A DNA stretch of 64,000 nucleotides from Tubulanus polymorphus (taxonomy: Eukaryota; Nemertea; Palaeonemertea; Tubulaniformes; Tubulanidae): assembly GCF_964204645.1 (NCBI RefSeq), contig NC_134029.1:19920450-19984449 (forward strand), in the 5' to 3' direction. How positions within the stretch are numbered: position 1 is the first letter of the stretch; every line of letters starts with the position of its first letter. This document shows positions 12,386-25,200 of this stretch, piece after piece. The notes under the pieces were generated by a model. It saw only the letters and a list, made by a program, of their open reading frames with translations, was not told where the DNA came from and did no database searches. The translations under genes and the position numbers were made by a program.

Positions 12386-13229
12386 TCTTGTTATAGTATA
12401 ATCAATCTGAAATGGAAGGTAAACAATTTTTTTTCATTTGCTTCAACTGAAAATTATAAAGTGTTAACCCGAGCTTTAACACAGCGAGGTAAAATCGCCA
12501 AGTTGAGAAGATAATGAAATTTTCATTCCTGCAAGATCCAGCTGATAAGCCTACCTATTGACGAATGCGGACAGTACAATAGACACGTTATTTTCTAATA
12601 TAAATAAGCCAACACATTACACACGATAGCACATGCCTTCATAGAAACAGTAATGTTAAATCACGCCAGTTATCGTCTGGCAGCGAGACTAGCATGGAAT
12701 GACAGACGAGACAGGTTCGAATCCCACATGGTACAACAAAGATTTTCTGACAGTTTGTCTGATTCAAGTCCAACTCGTCGCCTTTTGACATTAGAATTCT
12801 CTCTTTCAAACATGGAATTTCGCAGTATGAATAAATGGTTTTCCGATTACTCAATTCTTTATCATAATGGCATCGTTCCAAAAGGCAATTGAAAATCCAC
12901 ACAGATTTTCCATCGTATTTGAATTCTAAAATCAAAATCGGCTGACAAAAAATTTTACTTTCACGATTAATTATCCAATACAAACAGGCTAACATGAAAC
13001 AGAGCATCATTATGCATTTAAGGACAACTGCAGTGCTACACTAAAAATACAAGTAGTGCGCCATATCTATGAAAGAATTCAACACAAGACTTTAACATAT
13101 TAATGTAAGCTCGGTGAAAAATATGTGGGCCTACCTTTCGAAACAAAAACATCGCTCTTGTTCATAAACAGTTCGAATTTCATTGATAAATCCTAACACG
13201 CGTTTCATTGATATTTGCATTTCATTTGC

Positions 13230-13375
13230 CTTATTCCTGAAGATGACTATCAGGATATAGTCGTAACGTTGAATAAGCTACTAGCTTCAGTTACACATTC
13301 GAACTTTGTTTTTCCATTATTATTGTGGGATTCTCTCTAAATCGCTTCAACACGGATATAGTGTTTTATCAATCG
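13230..13375 (+). repeat. Dispersed repeat with hammerhead-like core (copy A)
   Basis: Carries CCTGAAGATGACTATCAGG followed by ATATAGTCGTAACG. The same block, with GAAACG in place of GTAACG, recurs at 26105-26265 together with about 100 bp of shared flank (ATTATAATTGTGGG, AACACGGAT). The CTGANGA ... stem ... GAAAC layout resembles a hammerhead ribozyme core; this copy is mutated in the GAAA box. Confidence 0.55.
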
Positions 13376-13784
13376 TGATTTCATTGATAAATCCTAACGA
13401 GACAAAGCACGAGACCATGAATCATTGACTGAGTAAACACGAACTGGTCACGTGCAAAATTGTTTCCATTGATCAAAATCAACTGGGCCACGTGCCAAGT
13501 AAGCCGCGATCACACGAGCATTTTTGGCCCGTGCCAAATTTGGCCTGGAACAACTGTTCAGACAAATGGCCCGAGCCTGTTTGGCCCGACCGAAAACGTC
13601 AGACCAGGCCCGAGCCAAAAGATTGCGTTTGAATTGCAATTGGTATCGGAAATGACCCATTTCGCTTTGCTTGAGCATTGTTTAGTATCAAGTGAATGGT
13701 TTGCGTGTGAACGCGCTCCTTAATTAGGCACGGGCCAAATTTGGCTCGAGTCTGATCCGTGTCTGATACACGCTTCAATCAAAA

Positions 13785-14000
13785 TTATCTCCAGTTATAT
13801 CCTAGCTAGAAATGATTTTTAGATTTTTGTTTTTGATTCCTCTCAATGAGTGATCAGATCTGATTGTGGTGATTATCAAAACTAAATGATCTGTCTCTGC
13901 CAAGCTCGTATTGTCTGACCAGCTGTTTGATTGTGACTTGATAGCCAACTGAACAGTTTATGGAAACTGAACAAAAACTGCGAAGGACAAGAAAGACCGT
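13785..14000. repeat. Duplicated segment, copy 1 (uninterrupted)
   Basis: Shares CAAAATTATCTCC, GATTGTGGTGA, ACTAAATGA and GAACAGTTT, in order, with 15928-16690. The second copy contains a 550-bp hairpin element that is missing here, so this copy is an empty-site reference. Confidence 0.65.
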
Positions 14001-14349
14001 GTTAGTGTGACAAGAAATTTTCTAAGACTGAATTGTTTACACCAACTAGCTCTAGTCGCAACTATCGCAAGCCCTGGGACCTCTGTACAATCATCATTGG
14101 CAGTAACAGACGTTTTCAGGATTAGATGATGAAATTTATAAAGGTCCAATGGCCCTGTGGCTGTATATATATTAAATAGATCCTTATTACTATTTTTGAT
14201 TCATTACGATACTCGCAAATTCAATATTTTATCATCCTTAATCATCTTTGAATTAAATCACAATAAGCACGCGGCGCATATCTCCCAGTCTCATTTGTGT
14301 GTATGTACAACAGTATACATGTGATAACTATTCTATAGCTTATGTCACT

Positions 14350-14423
14350 CTAGTACTAAGGGAATCCCTGCTGAAGAAATCGATCAATCTAATCACTTCA
14401 GCAGGGATTTCCAGTAGTACTAG
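14350..14423. other. Short perfect-stem hairpin
   Basis: Two arms of about 27 nt (CTAGTACT ... CCCTGCTGAAG and CTTCAGCAGGG ... AGTACTAG) enclose a loop of about 19 nt. The stem has one small internal mismatch. Its size and shape resemble a microRNA precursor, but a tiny foldback transposon fits equally well. Confidence 0.6.
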
Positions 14424-14784
14424 CGCCTGCGTGTAGACTTGCTCCCACCTCTCAACAGGTGTTGAAAGACAGATTACAGGATCAAACTGACTGTTGATTA
14501 GGAATAGATGACTAACAGAATTCCATTGCCCACCAATGTCTACTGACTATTTAGTCAATTACTTTGTCACCGCTCACAATTCACAATTCTATCAAAGATG
14601 GTCCTATGTCATTAAATAGAGTGACAATAACGCCGAATGAACATTGACCGAACGAACGGGCCACATGCAAATCTTTCCATTGATAAAAAGACATAACTTG
14701 AGACTCGCCAAGACTAACTAGGGGTCCAGGGATACCATGCCCATTTGGAAAGTGGTTTCAAATGCTCAATCTAACAATTTGAAT

Positions 14785-15240
14785 ATTCAACGCCCCCTGG
14801 TGACCATACACAAAAACCAATGACCTTGAAACTCACCACATTCATAGAACATGTCAACAGCTACAATTTCGCAATTAGTTGTGATAACAATATATGCCTC
14901 GGTACCAATATATTATGGAAATACTAAGTTATTCTACTATTCAACGCCCCCTGGTGACCATATAGAAAAATTAATGACCTTGAAACTCACCACAATCATA
15001 GAACTTGTCATGAGCTACAACTTTGTAATTGATTGTGGTAACAAAATATGCATAGGTACAAATATAATATGGAAATACTAAGTTATTGTATTATTCAACA
15101 CCCTCTGGTGGCCATATACAAAAACCAATGACCTTGAAACTCACCACAATCATTGACCATGTCATGAGCTACAACTTTGCAATTGATTGTGGTAACAAAA
15201 TATGTTTAGGTTTCAATATTATGTGGAGAAACTTTTTCCC
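14785..15240 (+). repeat. Tandem repeat, three copies of about 154 bp
   Basis: Copies begin near 14785, 14939 and 15092 with ATTCAACRCCCYCTGGTG, then AATGACCTTGAAACTCACCA, then an AT-rich end. The copies are diverged, so the array is old. Confidence 0.85.
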
Positions 15241-15927
15241 ACCTACGAATGAGTACTGATGACACCAAGATGGCCGCCAATTGCGTGATCATAGGCTGAT
15301 CAAAAATACCTGTCTCAAGTATTGAAGATCCCGTTCCATAGAATAGCCAACACAAATTTCAATGAAAAATGACAAACCAGTAGGAAACTACAGGACTCGG
15401 AATTCAGGCCAAAATTGACATTTTTTGGCACAAAAAAGGTCACAGGATGGCCATCTTGAGTCCGATCGACCCAAATTTTCTTATGCTGATGGGCCCTTGG
15501 GGGATACAATTACCCACGAAAGATCAAGGTAATTGATCAAAGCGTCTTCAAAAGTTCCCTCGAAAACTTGAAATATGTGTAAAAAGTGCTGATTTTGGCC
15601 AACAACAATGGCTGCCAGTCGACCATCTTGAATCTGACAGGGCCAGTTTTTGGGCTGAAAAATGGTCTACAATAGATACATGTGTAACCCAAATATCAAG
15701 ACATTACCTTGAAGCGTCTCCATAACTTCCTAAAATAACTGGATTCCGTCTACAGACGAATGGACGGACGGAATGAACCCAATAGCCCGCTGGGACTAAA
15801 GTCCCAAGTGGGCTTAAAATAAGCAGGGGATTCACAATCGTTGATGGGTTGGTTAAAATGTGTGCGGCAAACAAAATGGTGCAGTCACATAAAAAAAGAC
15901 GCTTCAATCAGATGAGAGGGCTGGAGT

Positions 15928-16074
15928 CAAAATTATCTCCTGTTTTATCCTAGTTAAAAATGATGATAATATTAGGCAAGAAAATGTTTGATTTTTAGAT
16001 CCCAAATCATATGGAATCATCTAGATGTGTGACCTGATTGTGGTGAGTATCCTAACTAAATGACCCCTCTATGC
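15928..16074. repeat. Duplicated segment, copy 2 (left part)
   Basis: Left part of the second copy of the segment at 13785-14000. The right part resumes at about 16624 after the inserted hairpin element. Confidence 0.6.
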
Positions 16075-16623
16075 CTAATGTCTATTTATTAATTGATAAG
16101 ACCTGTTTTTCTTGGATATTTTGCTTACTTTTTGGGGTACATACCTCTTTTACGTCTTAACAGAATGCCAAAAATCGCGGACAACAACTGAATATCCGAT
16201 ATATTTCCAGTTCTGTACCAATTAGATGGATTGGCAAAAAGACTCCTTAAGTCCAATTGAATGAGAGAGAAAATCCTCCATTTTGTGAAATTTCTTGAAT
16301 TTTTACATTGTCACCATGCCTACGAAATGAAGTTATTTTTCTTGTGGGGGCTCAACAACTAAATCAGGGTGGCGTAGGCATGGTAACAATGTTCAAATCC
16401 AAGAAATTTGACAAAATGGAGGATTTTCTCTCTCATTCAACTGGACTTAAGGAGTATTTTTGCCAATCCATCTTATTGGTACAGAACTGGAAATATATCG
16501 GATATTCAGTTGTTGTCCGCGATTTTTGGCATTCTGTTAAGACATAAATGAGGTATGTAACCCAAAAAGTAAGCAAAATATCCCAGAAAAACAGGTCTCA
16601 TCAATTAATAAATAGACATTAGG
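16075..16623. mobile_element. Hairpin MITE, about 550 bp
   Basis: Almost the whole element is an inverted repeat: arms of about 250 bp begin CCTAATGTCTATTTATTAAT and end with the inverse. They meet near 16340, where CACCATGCCTACG faces CGTAGGCATGGT. It carries no protein-coding gene; the open frame at 16308-16547 is the repeat itself. It splits a segment found intact at 13785-14000. Confidence 0.85.
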
Positions 16624-16824
16624 TTGTATGGTCTCAACAGCGCCTGTCACACCAAATGAACAGTTTGAAAATGATCGAAAACTGCGTAACACAAGAAAAG
16701 TGTTAGTGTAACAAGAAAACTGATAGTTTTACAAACAACCTAGTTCTATGACGAGGCAAAAACTTCACTTGCCATCAAAGATTGCTCGCTATAGCTATGA
16801 GGTCGGAAAAAAATTTCTATATCT

Positions 16825-17330
16825 CTACTGTCTGTCACACATGCTCTTCGTGCGACGTTTTGGTCCGTAATTTCGTTAATAATCGGTTGATCTGTAAATA
16901 TTATGCATCAATTTGTTCAGTAAGGAATTTGCATTCAGAAATAAATCATGAACTGGCAGAAATTTGTTTGTGTTTTCTTCTATCAGCGATAGTTTACCTA
17001 GCATACGCTCGCGTAATGCTGAAAAACGGCTTTTATGGCCCAACACGTGGCGCCACCTACTGTATTTTGATATGCTAATGAGCAGGTGATGACGTCACTG
17101 TAATGTTTCCGAGCGTCCGCGGAGCGGATTTTTCAGCATTACGCGAGCGTATGCTGAGTAAACTATCGCTCATAAATGAAAACAAAAACAACTTAAGTGA
17201 AAATTGTTGTTTATTTCTGAATGCAAATTCCTCACTGAACAAATTGATGCGTAATAAAGGTAGATAAACCGATTATTAACGAAATTACGGACCAAAACGT
17301 CGCACGGAGAGTAGGTGTGACAGACAGTAG
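16825..17330. mobile_element. Hairpin MITE, about 500 bp
   Basis: Outer ends CTACTGTCTGTCACAC and GTGTGACAGACAGTAG are inverse. Further inward pairs are CGACGTTTTGGTCCGTAATT and AGCATACGCTCGCGTAATGC. The arms are about 200 bp and enclose a spacer of about 70 bp near 17040-17120. It lies only about 200 bp from the MITE at 16075-16623 but is unrelated in sequence. Confidence 0.85.
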
Positions 17331-19280
17331 ATTGCAGTCTGTCTGACTGCAGTTAAGGTCACCTTTCCACTTTGTGGTGCCAACTGTTATCTAAGCAAGA
17401 ATTTGAGGAAAAAATTCTTTAGCCAAGGAGTGGTCAACCAATGGAACAATCTTACAGAAGAGATAGTATCAGCAAGAAGTACAAACTGTTTCAAATCGCG
17501 CCTCGACAAACACTGGATGACAAAACAATATGAACTGCGAATTACTTAGTTCGAACTGTTATTACCGATGCGCGATGAACTCTGGCTAAAAACACAGTGG
17601 CAACCTAGTAATAAATAGGCTTTTAAAAAGGGCTTCCGTTTGATTGCAATCTGAACAATACGATACAATTTTGTCAATAAAGAATAGACGAATAGTGTTA
17701 TGTTAGGATAGGTACATATTAAGTAGGGACAAGCCTACTAATTACACTGCGCAGTTAGTCACCGACACCGGGCGAATAGGTCACTGCAGCTTGTGAGTGG
17801 ACTTAAACCAGAATGTCATGTCAATTCAACTTGGAGGTACAGTCACAACAATTTTTTTAAGGATTTATTCGGTCGTAACACTTACCAACTGCTGCCCGAC
17901 AGGTCGGCTCGTAGACTATTCCAGAATTTTCTGGAAGAGCCGATGGAAAAACCACCGCCATGATGTTGTGCAATTACCAATTCAATTCAAACTATATTCA
18001 GAATTTTCCGACGCGCAGCAGGGATATCGGTGGACGTAAATAAAGTATTCTTTACAGAAAGATTAAACCGATCGAAACGCAAATAGATTTGTCCGAAATA
18101 TGCGAACGATGAACTCGCTTAAACGTTCTTCTGGAGCCATCCTCTTTTGTTTGCAGTCTCGACCTCGTTCCAGAGAATCCACGTCCGGGAAATAGCCTAG
18201 CTTTTTACACTTAGCCTAGATACGAAACTAACAACTATCATGAATGTAGAAATTCTGAAATAAATGAAAGGCCTTCAATGAAATCAATAGCCAGGTCTGA
18301 GTTTGCTCTACGAATTATCAATCCATAAGTGTTAAAGCCTGTGTTAGTAGCTAAATGTAGTGGTACATTAGTCCAGGTCACAGCCCAGCAGTGGCGGATT
18401 TAGCGTACCGCACGGGCGCTAATCTAAATAATGCGGTAGTCAACATTTTTCCTCTAACAACATTTTTTTGTATTCTGACGTTGTAATAAACATTAATGCA
18501 TACTGTATCTTAATTTTTAATGCAATATTTATTTCATGGATGGATTTGACTTAGCCTAGCTGATTCCTTGGAAAAAAGTACCCATCATATTAAAACAGGA
18601 TTTTTCTCTTCCAAAACCCAGGAAATGTCATCTCAGGTTTTTAAAATTTTCTGGGGGACGACACTCTGGTACTCTGGTAAAAATACATTTGTGTCTGTCA
18701 GGCCCAGGTGGTGAGCGCACCATAAGACTGGTGTAGTAGTATATTTTACCATGCCACCTCACTCCACCCACCCTGGGGGCTTAACTTGTACTTGAATTTA
18801 AATTTTTGATTTGAAAAACCCCCAAAAATTCGTCAAAAGAAACTCGGTTATCAGAGTGGTCGGAACCAATAATGGAACACACTTACATAGCCTTGTTGAG
18901 GTGCTCGAGCTGGCGGACTGAGTTGATGCAAGCAAACTAGTCTCCCACTGACAAACTGCCGACAAAAGGCACAAAAGATCGTATAGACCCCATTATCCTA
19001 GGTAGATTTATTCGGCCTACCAGTACCTAGATACTGGGGTCAAATAAATTTTGCACCAGCTCTATTTGAGGAATAGTAAAGTGATTTTGATCTTTACTTA
19101 CAGGTTTGTGCCAATTGTTGCAAAATTGTTATCAGCAAATAGGCCTATAATATGGCAATGTCCGCTGACGTCGTAAACAAAAGCGCTAGATAGTCGCGGG
19201 GGGCAAACATTACGACAGAAGGTGAACCAAATAGAAAACTGAATTTGTTAATCATCTTCATTGGCAACAGCGTCGCAATA

Positions 19281-22200
19281 ATGACGGTCGGATTGTCGGT
19301 TCACGAACAGCTCGGTATTATACAGACTGGATTGAAAAAAGTCCGTAATTCGCCGGTAAGTTCTATTGCGCGGGGACTACCCCCGGACTTGTGTCAGCTA
19401 CGTGACATCAGTCAAAAGTGCTGAAACCTAAAACTTCGTGTTTGAATCCATTTGTGGCCCGTATTGAAAAAAGGAAAAGTGAATCAAAGGTTTCCTCCAA
19501 CGGTATACGGTCGAATTGGCTTGAGCCATCATCCAATTTGCACTAAATGGTTTGTTGCTTTACCCTTTTCAGTGCGTCTACACCGCAGTGTAGTCTAACA
19601 AATTGATGGACTTCGCTAGTACACCACGTTGCAGTGTATTAATGTTATTAGTAATTATCCGTTGAAAGTTGGCAGCACCTGTCAAGCATCATGGAATATT
19701 AGTAACTTACAATACACCGCACCGTGGGATGCCCGTCATTCCACCCGTCTGGTGTGGAATCTTTGAAAATTTTCAAATAATCTCCAGGAGTGTCGGGTAT
19801 TGATACGTCTGCACTGAAAGGGTTAACCAGACCCAATTACGCAGTTCTTGAGTTTATAATAATGATAATAAAAAATGTCTCTTCTATAACGCTGTTCCTT
19901 AAACTCTGCGCAATGTCTGTGAGTTGACCGGGAAACTTATTCCTATTCCAAGATTTTGAAGCATCGAATGAGAACTTGATCTTTCGAATGACGATTTTAA
20001 GATTTGACTCTTGAGTTAACTCATCGAAAATGAACTGATTTCAACTGAAATATCATGACTCTGTAGAACCGGATCCTGGTGTATTGGTTTTCAGGCCAGC
20101 CCTGTTGAAATTTCCGATTTTCCTCTATGTATAGGTCTGTTATCATTTCAGTTGATGCAAGAAAATGAATTTCGTGATATGTATCGAGCCGCCGATCGAC
20201 ATTTCAACGATGTTAAACTCGGCCATCTTACTGGCAAACCGAGGGACTTGCTGTAAGTACCATTCAGTACATCTTACCATTAATGATCTTTATAAGTTCT
20301 GGTTGGATGACAAAAAGCACGTCAACTCTACCAGTTGAATAGTCATTATTGAAGATTTGATTCTTTCTCTGGGTGAGTACCAGTAGTTGAAAATGAACTG
20401 AATTAGTTCATTTTCAATGAGTTTAATCAAATTCTTTTTGGAGTTTTGTCAGTTATTTTAATATTCCTGTACCCAGATGCACAGTTTGGTTAAGATTTGA
20501 TTCTTTAACTCATTGAAAATGTAGGCCTATGGAATAAGTTCATTTTCTATGCATTCACTCTCGATTTAAATCTGAGTCATACAATGAAATTAGCCTTATT
20601 CAAACTAATAACTGTGAAACTGGATTCAAAAGCTTGTATTCGATTTTATTGTTTTGTGTATATGTCATTGCAGCGAGAAGTCTTATAGCGACACGCGTTT
20701 CTACGCGATCCTCATTCGGATGATGACCGATGCGGCCGGGTAAGAATAAAGAATTTTCTACCAGTTTTGAAAAACGAATAAACCCATTAAAATCTTGTTT
20801 CAAAATATTTGAGAATATAGAATTTTCGATGATTTAAAGCCACTTCAGTCACTACCGTAGCCATCATTCCCATCGTAGGGGAGCCTGAACATACTCAGAT
20901 TCAGAATAGCCGCCTATGCTATGTTCGCTAAAAAGCGTGATCGCTCATATAGACATAGTTCGAAAATTTGTTTGTCGAATTGAATTTTGCGAGCTCTTGT
21001 TTTTGACGCGTTGATGGTCTTTATGTCGCCGATCGCACGTAAATTTCGGTCGACAATCTTTTCTTGTAGATGCCTGACTGACAATCGTCAAAAATCAGAC
21101 CTCGAACACGTGCATACGTGGTATTTAACGAACCGTCACGTTCTTCATTCAGCGCCCGTAAGTTTCTACGTATTGTTCATCCATTTAATCATTCAGGTTG
21201 CCAGTTTAAGCCGGAATATTGATGATAAAAACTTTTCAATCATTAAGACATAAAATTGTAGTACGATGACCACACTCAAACGTGGTGAACGGATAATAAG
21301 ATAAAATCCCACTATCTACAGATTAAAAGAATTTAAAAACCAGAATTTATTTATTAAATCTAAAATATATAAATATTTTACTCACTCACCAATTTACTCA
21401 ATTAACCTGTCCTCCTCTGTATATATACCCCTGTTTTTAGTCTATTTCTCACACCTGACGATGATCTCTAGGGTGAGATCGAAACGTCGTGTCTTTTATA
21501 TATTTTAGATTTAATAAATAAATTCTGGTTTTTAAATTCTTTTAATCTGTAAATAGTGGGATTTTATCTTATTACATAAAATTGTGTTCATTAAGACATA
21601 ACATTGTGTTTTTCCGTAAACTGAACATTGCGCTCGTGGAATTTTTGTCTTCTAGAAATTCGGTAAGGCGCGTCAAAAAAGCGAGGCCAATAAATTGCTG
21701 AAGAAAAAGGCGACACCGCGCCTGACAGACGCTCAGAGGCTTCTACGTTTGAATGATTTGAATTCCGTAAGAAGTGAGGTAAGCAAGAAGTGTGTACAGT
21801 AGAATAACCATAGAAGCGATAACACTAAAAACCTCATTTTCTAATGAGTAAATACAGTTTATTAACACGAACGTTTTCAGGTGAAATACAAGTGAATCAA
21901 ATGATTAAACTACAGGTTTATATACGACATAAGTTACAAGGTGTACAGTAGACTCAGTTCACCCCTGAGTAGATTGATCGCCTGGGATTATCCCGTGCAA
22001 GGGGCAATATATCGTTATCTTTGTTTTATCCTGTGTGAATGGTACTGTGGCAGGGTCCCTCCAACTCCTTGTGATTCCTTGAAAACCCCTGAACCAGGTC
22101 TTTTTCCAGGTCTTTGGATATCCTTGAATTTGAGCAAAATGCTCAAAAATGTCCTTGACTGAAAACCCCTTGAATTTTGAGAAATTGGAAATTAGAAAAT

Positions 22201-25200
22201 TTTTAGGTTTTAGGCCTAGTTATTATGTTTTGCCAAGATATTTAGGAGCGGTCTACAGTAATTAAGGGATATGAAAGTGATGCATACACTTCTACTGCAT
22301 TTCCATTTTCGCGCATTTCATCTCTTATTCGGATGATTTGATTTGACTGATTTCAGTCACGTTCGGGAAGGAACACGACGTCGCCATCAACAAATTCTCA
22401 ACTTAACACCAAAGTTAGCACCAAGAGTAACGAGGTGAGTAGCCGGATAATTTACCCAATAGATTGGTCACGCTGCAGCAACAATCGCGACTAGTCACAT
22501 TTTCCAAACGTCTAGAATATCGTATATATTGCTTATATCTATAGCATCATTGATACGATGAAAAATTGAATTCATTCATTCATTCATTCTGTGTTAATGC
22601 ATACATTTTTTGTACTCACTGCTTATCGTTTGTTTATGCGCATGCATTAAAGGCTGGCGGTCGTAATGAAATTTCATCACAAGCACTGCTCACGCCGGCT
22701 CCTACCACGACGCCACAAGCCTCCGACGACGAAGACGACACCGTTCCGAGTCCGGTGCCTCAAGTTCATATAACGATTCACGAGAAAACCGACTCGCTGC
22801 CGATACATGTACGTAACCGTATATACAAACGGCATGCGATTAACTAAGACTGTTTGAAATATTTCACTATCAACTTCACTTTGCTTTCACTCCTATAATC
22901 GGCCTTAGCATCACTCTTACAGGGTCCCTACGACTCCTTGATTCCTTAGAAACTCCTGCTCAATTAAAAATGCTCTTAAAGGTGCTTGAAACTAGTTTAA
23001 TTTGAGCAAAACATCAGACACTCATTTGAAACTCCTTCAATTTCGAAAAGAATAGGCTATTCTTTGTAGTTGGACAGCAGTAGACTTCTCCTAAATTGGT
23101 ACAGTTGGGACCAGGATTTTTTTCTTGGCCCAATTAGTTTCAAAATGTAAAACCAAGTTTAGCAGTGTAAACAATTAGAATTGCTTATGAAACCACTGAG
23201 TAAATGGTTTCGCTGAGATAAACAATACCGATTTATCAGGATTGTACTGTAATTTGAGATATGAAAGACGCAGATACCTCTTTGAAAATTGAAATTTTCT
23301 CCAAGTTAAAACTCTGAAATGTTTACCCTACTTATTACAGAGTTTTAAAGCATGAGCTATATGCTTATGACATGTATATGCTTATGTATTACCAAGGAGC
23401 TGGCCAGAAAATGTAGCTATGAATATATTGCTGAACTTTAATCATCAGAAACTATCCTCTTTAGAATGAAGCTTTATAGTTTGAAATTAAACTTCAGGGG
23501 CCGGATGCTCAAAAGTTAGTTAAAGATAACTACCGTTCTAACGATAAACTTTTAATTGTTGCTACATCAACTACCCACTGGTTAACTCTAACCAAAATTT
23601 TGAGCAACCGGGCCCAGTTTTTCAATGTGGCCTGTCATTATGATAGTAGTATATGAATGATTTTTTTGTGTACAGGGTAGCAGGGCTGCGAGTGCCGCTT
23701 CACTTCCCCGCCAGACTGACGTGCCGGTATCTGTCTCTAAACCGAAAATGGTTCATCCGATCTCGAGTCTGATCAATCCTCATGCCCATTATCAACCGTC
23801 GGATGAAAGATCAAAGGGTACGTGACGATTGAATATCTCGAAAAAATGAATACCGGTACATCATTGTTCCCACAGTACAGGGAAATCGGGAAAACTTGAA
23901 TTGGGAAATTGGGAATTTTGAAATAATAATCTAATTTGAAAATATTTGGGAATTTGAGAAATAATCCTCTGATCGGGGAAATATTTGGGAAATTCATTTG
24001 CATTCCACGTATTGCATTCGCCAAGGGCAACTTTCTTAAGCAATTTCTCTTGAAAATGGCTTTTATCAACCAGTCACCACTAAAATGTTGACTGTAGTAT
24101 GATGATATCTGTTCACATTTCCATTTGGAAAAATTGAAAAATGGCCGTTGAAATACTTGGGAAAAACATGGGAATTTTTAATGCATGTAATTGTGGGAAC
24201 CATGGGTACATGTATTACAGGGAACTGACTAATATTTAGTTCAATTTTTGTTTCCTTGAAACTGAGCAATGTACGAAATATCTATAATTTGTTTTTATCG
24301 GCATATGAATTTCTTCGAATATTCAGAAGTGCTCCGGAATCCCGAAGATTCGATGGACAAAGCTGCGAAACTTCGAATGTGGAAGGCTTTTCAAGAAGAA
24401 CATAAAAGCGGCCAAGATATATTAGGTAGGTTGGCCTTCAGAAAAAGAAAATGAAACAGATATTCTTTAGTCTCTTGTGAAAATCCAGTGAAAATAGATA
24501 TCGATTCGTCCTGATTTTTCTTTCGGTATCCTAGATTATCAATACCAGGGCCCAGTTTCACGAAAAAGTTTAAGCCTAAAACGGTTAAGTTTGAATTGTT
24601 GTCCTGATTGAAAACATGAAGTAACAAATGGCATTTACACCAAATATTTGAGTTTAACTTTTTTGAGAAACTGGGCCCAGGACCCACTTCCACAGTTGTG
24701 AATAAGAGTTAACTCTTCAGTTAAAGTTAGTACATTTTCGATGAGTTAACTCACGAGTTATATCTTAACTCCGGAACTGTGGAACTGGACCCTGATCGTC
24801 GTGCGGTGAAAATTCTCAATAACCGTTCGCTTTGTTTTTCGTTTGTAGAGAAATTGCAGTTTTGCGGGCGTAACGGGTGTCCGTATGGCCAGCGTTATGT
24901 GGCGCACGAAATGGGCGAATCACCGGAATATTACACGAATAACATCGTCGCTGAATACACGGCTAAATTCGACCAGCTCGAATCGACGACACAGAAGGGT
25001 AAATAAATCCGATTTACATTTCATAAGGCTCCGATCATGTATATGTTTTACCATGTCCTGTTAGATTATGCAAGTCACTGCAATACCCGGTATTTTAAAG
25101 ACATTTTGATAGATTCATTTCCCTGTTTTACTTGCAAGTCATTGGTGTAATCTGTATTTATTTCAATTGTAATAGCCCTTTAGAGCCTTTTTGGATTGAA

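Larger units (their letters stand above)
12386..19280. other. Intergenic region between receptor and IQ-motif genes
   Basis: Contains a probable noncoding 5' exon and the promoter of the receptor gene (not placeable), a tRNA-like B-box relic near 12690-12730, a segmental duplication, two large hairpin MITEs, a 154-bp tandem repeat and a short hairpin. About 17350-19280 shows no gene, only fragments of dispersed repeats such as CAGTGGCGGATTTAG near 18390. Confidence 0.5.

Noticed and set aside
12639-13010. Minus-strand frame of 123 codons upstream of the receptor gene
   Set aside because: No splice or family support; it overlaps a tRNA-like SINE relic.
16308-16547. Plus-strand frame of 79 codons
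   Set aside because: It lies wholly inside one arm of the hairpin MITE and reflects the repeat.
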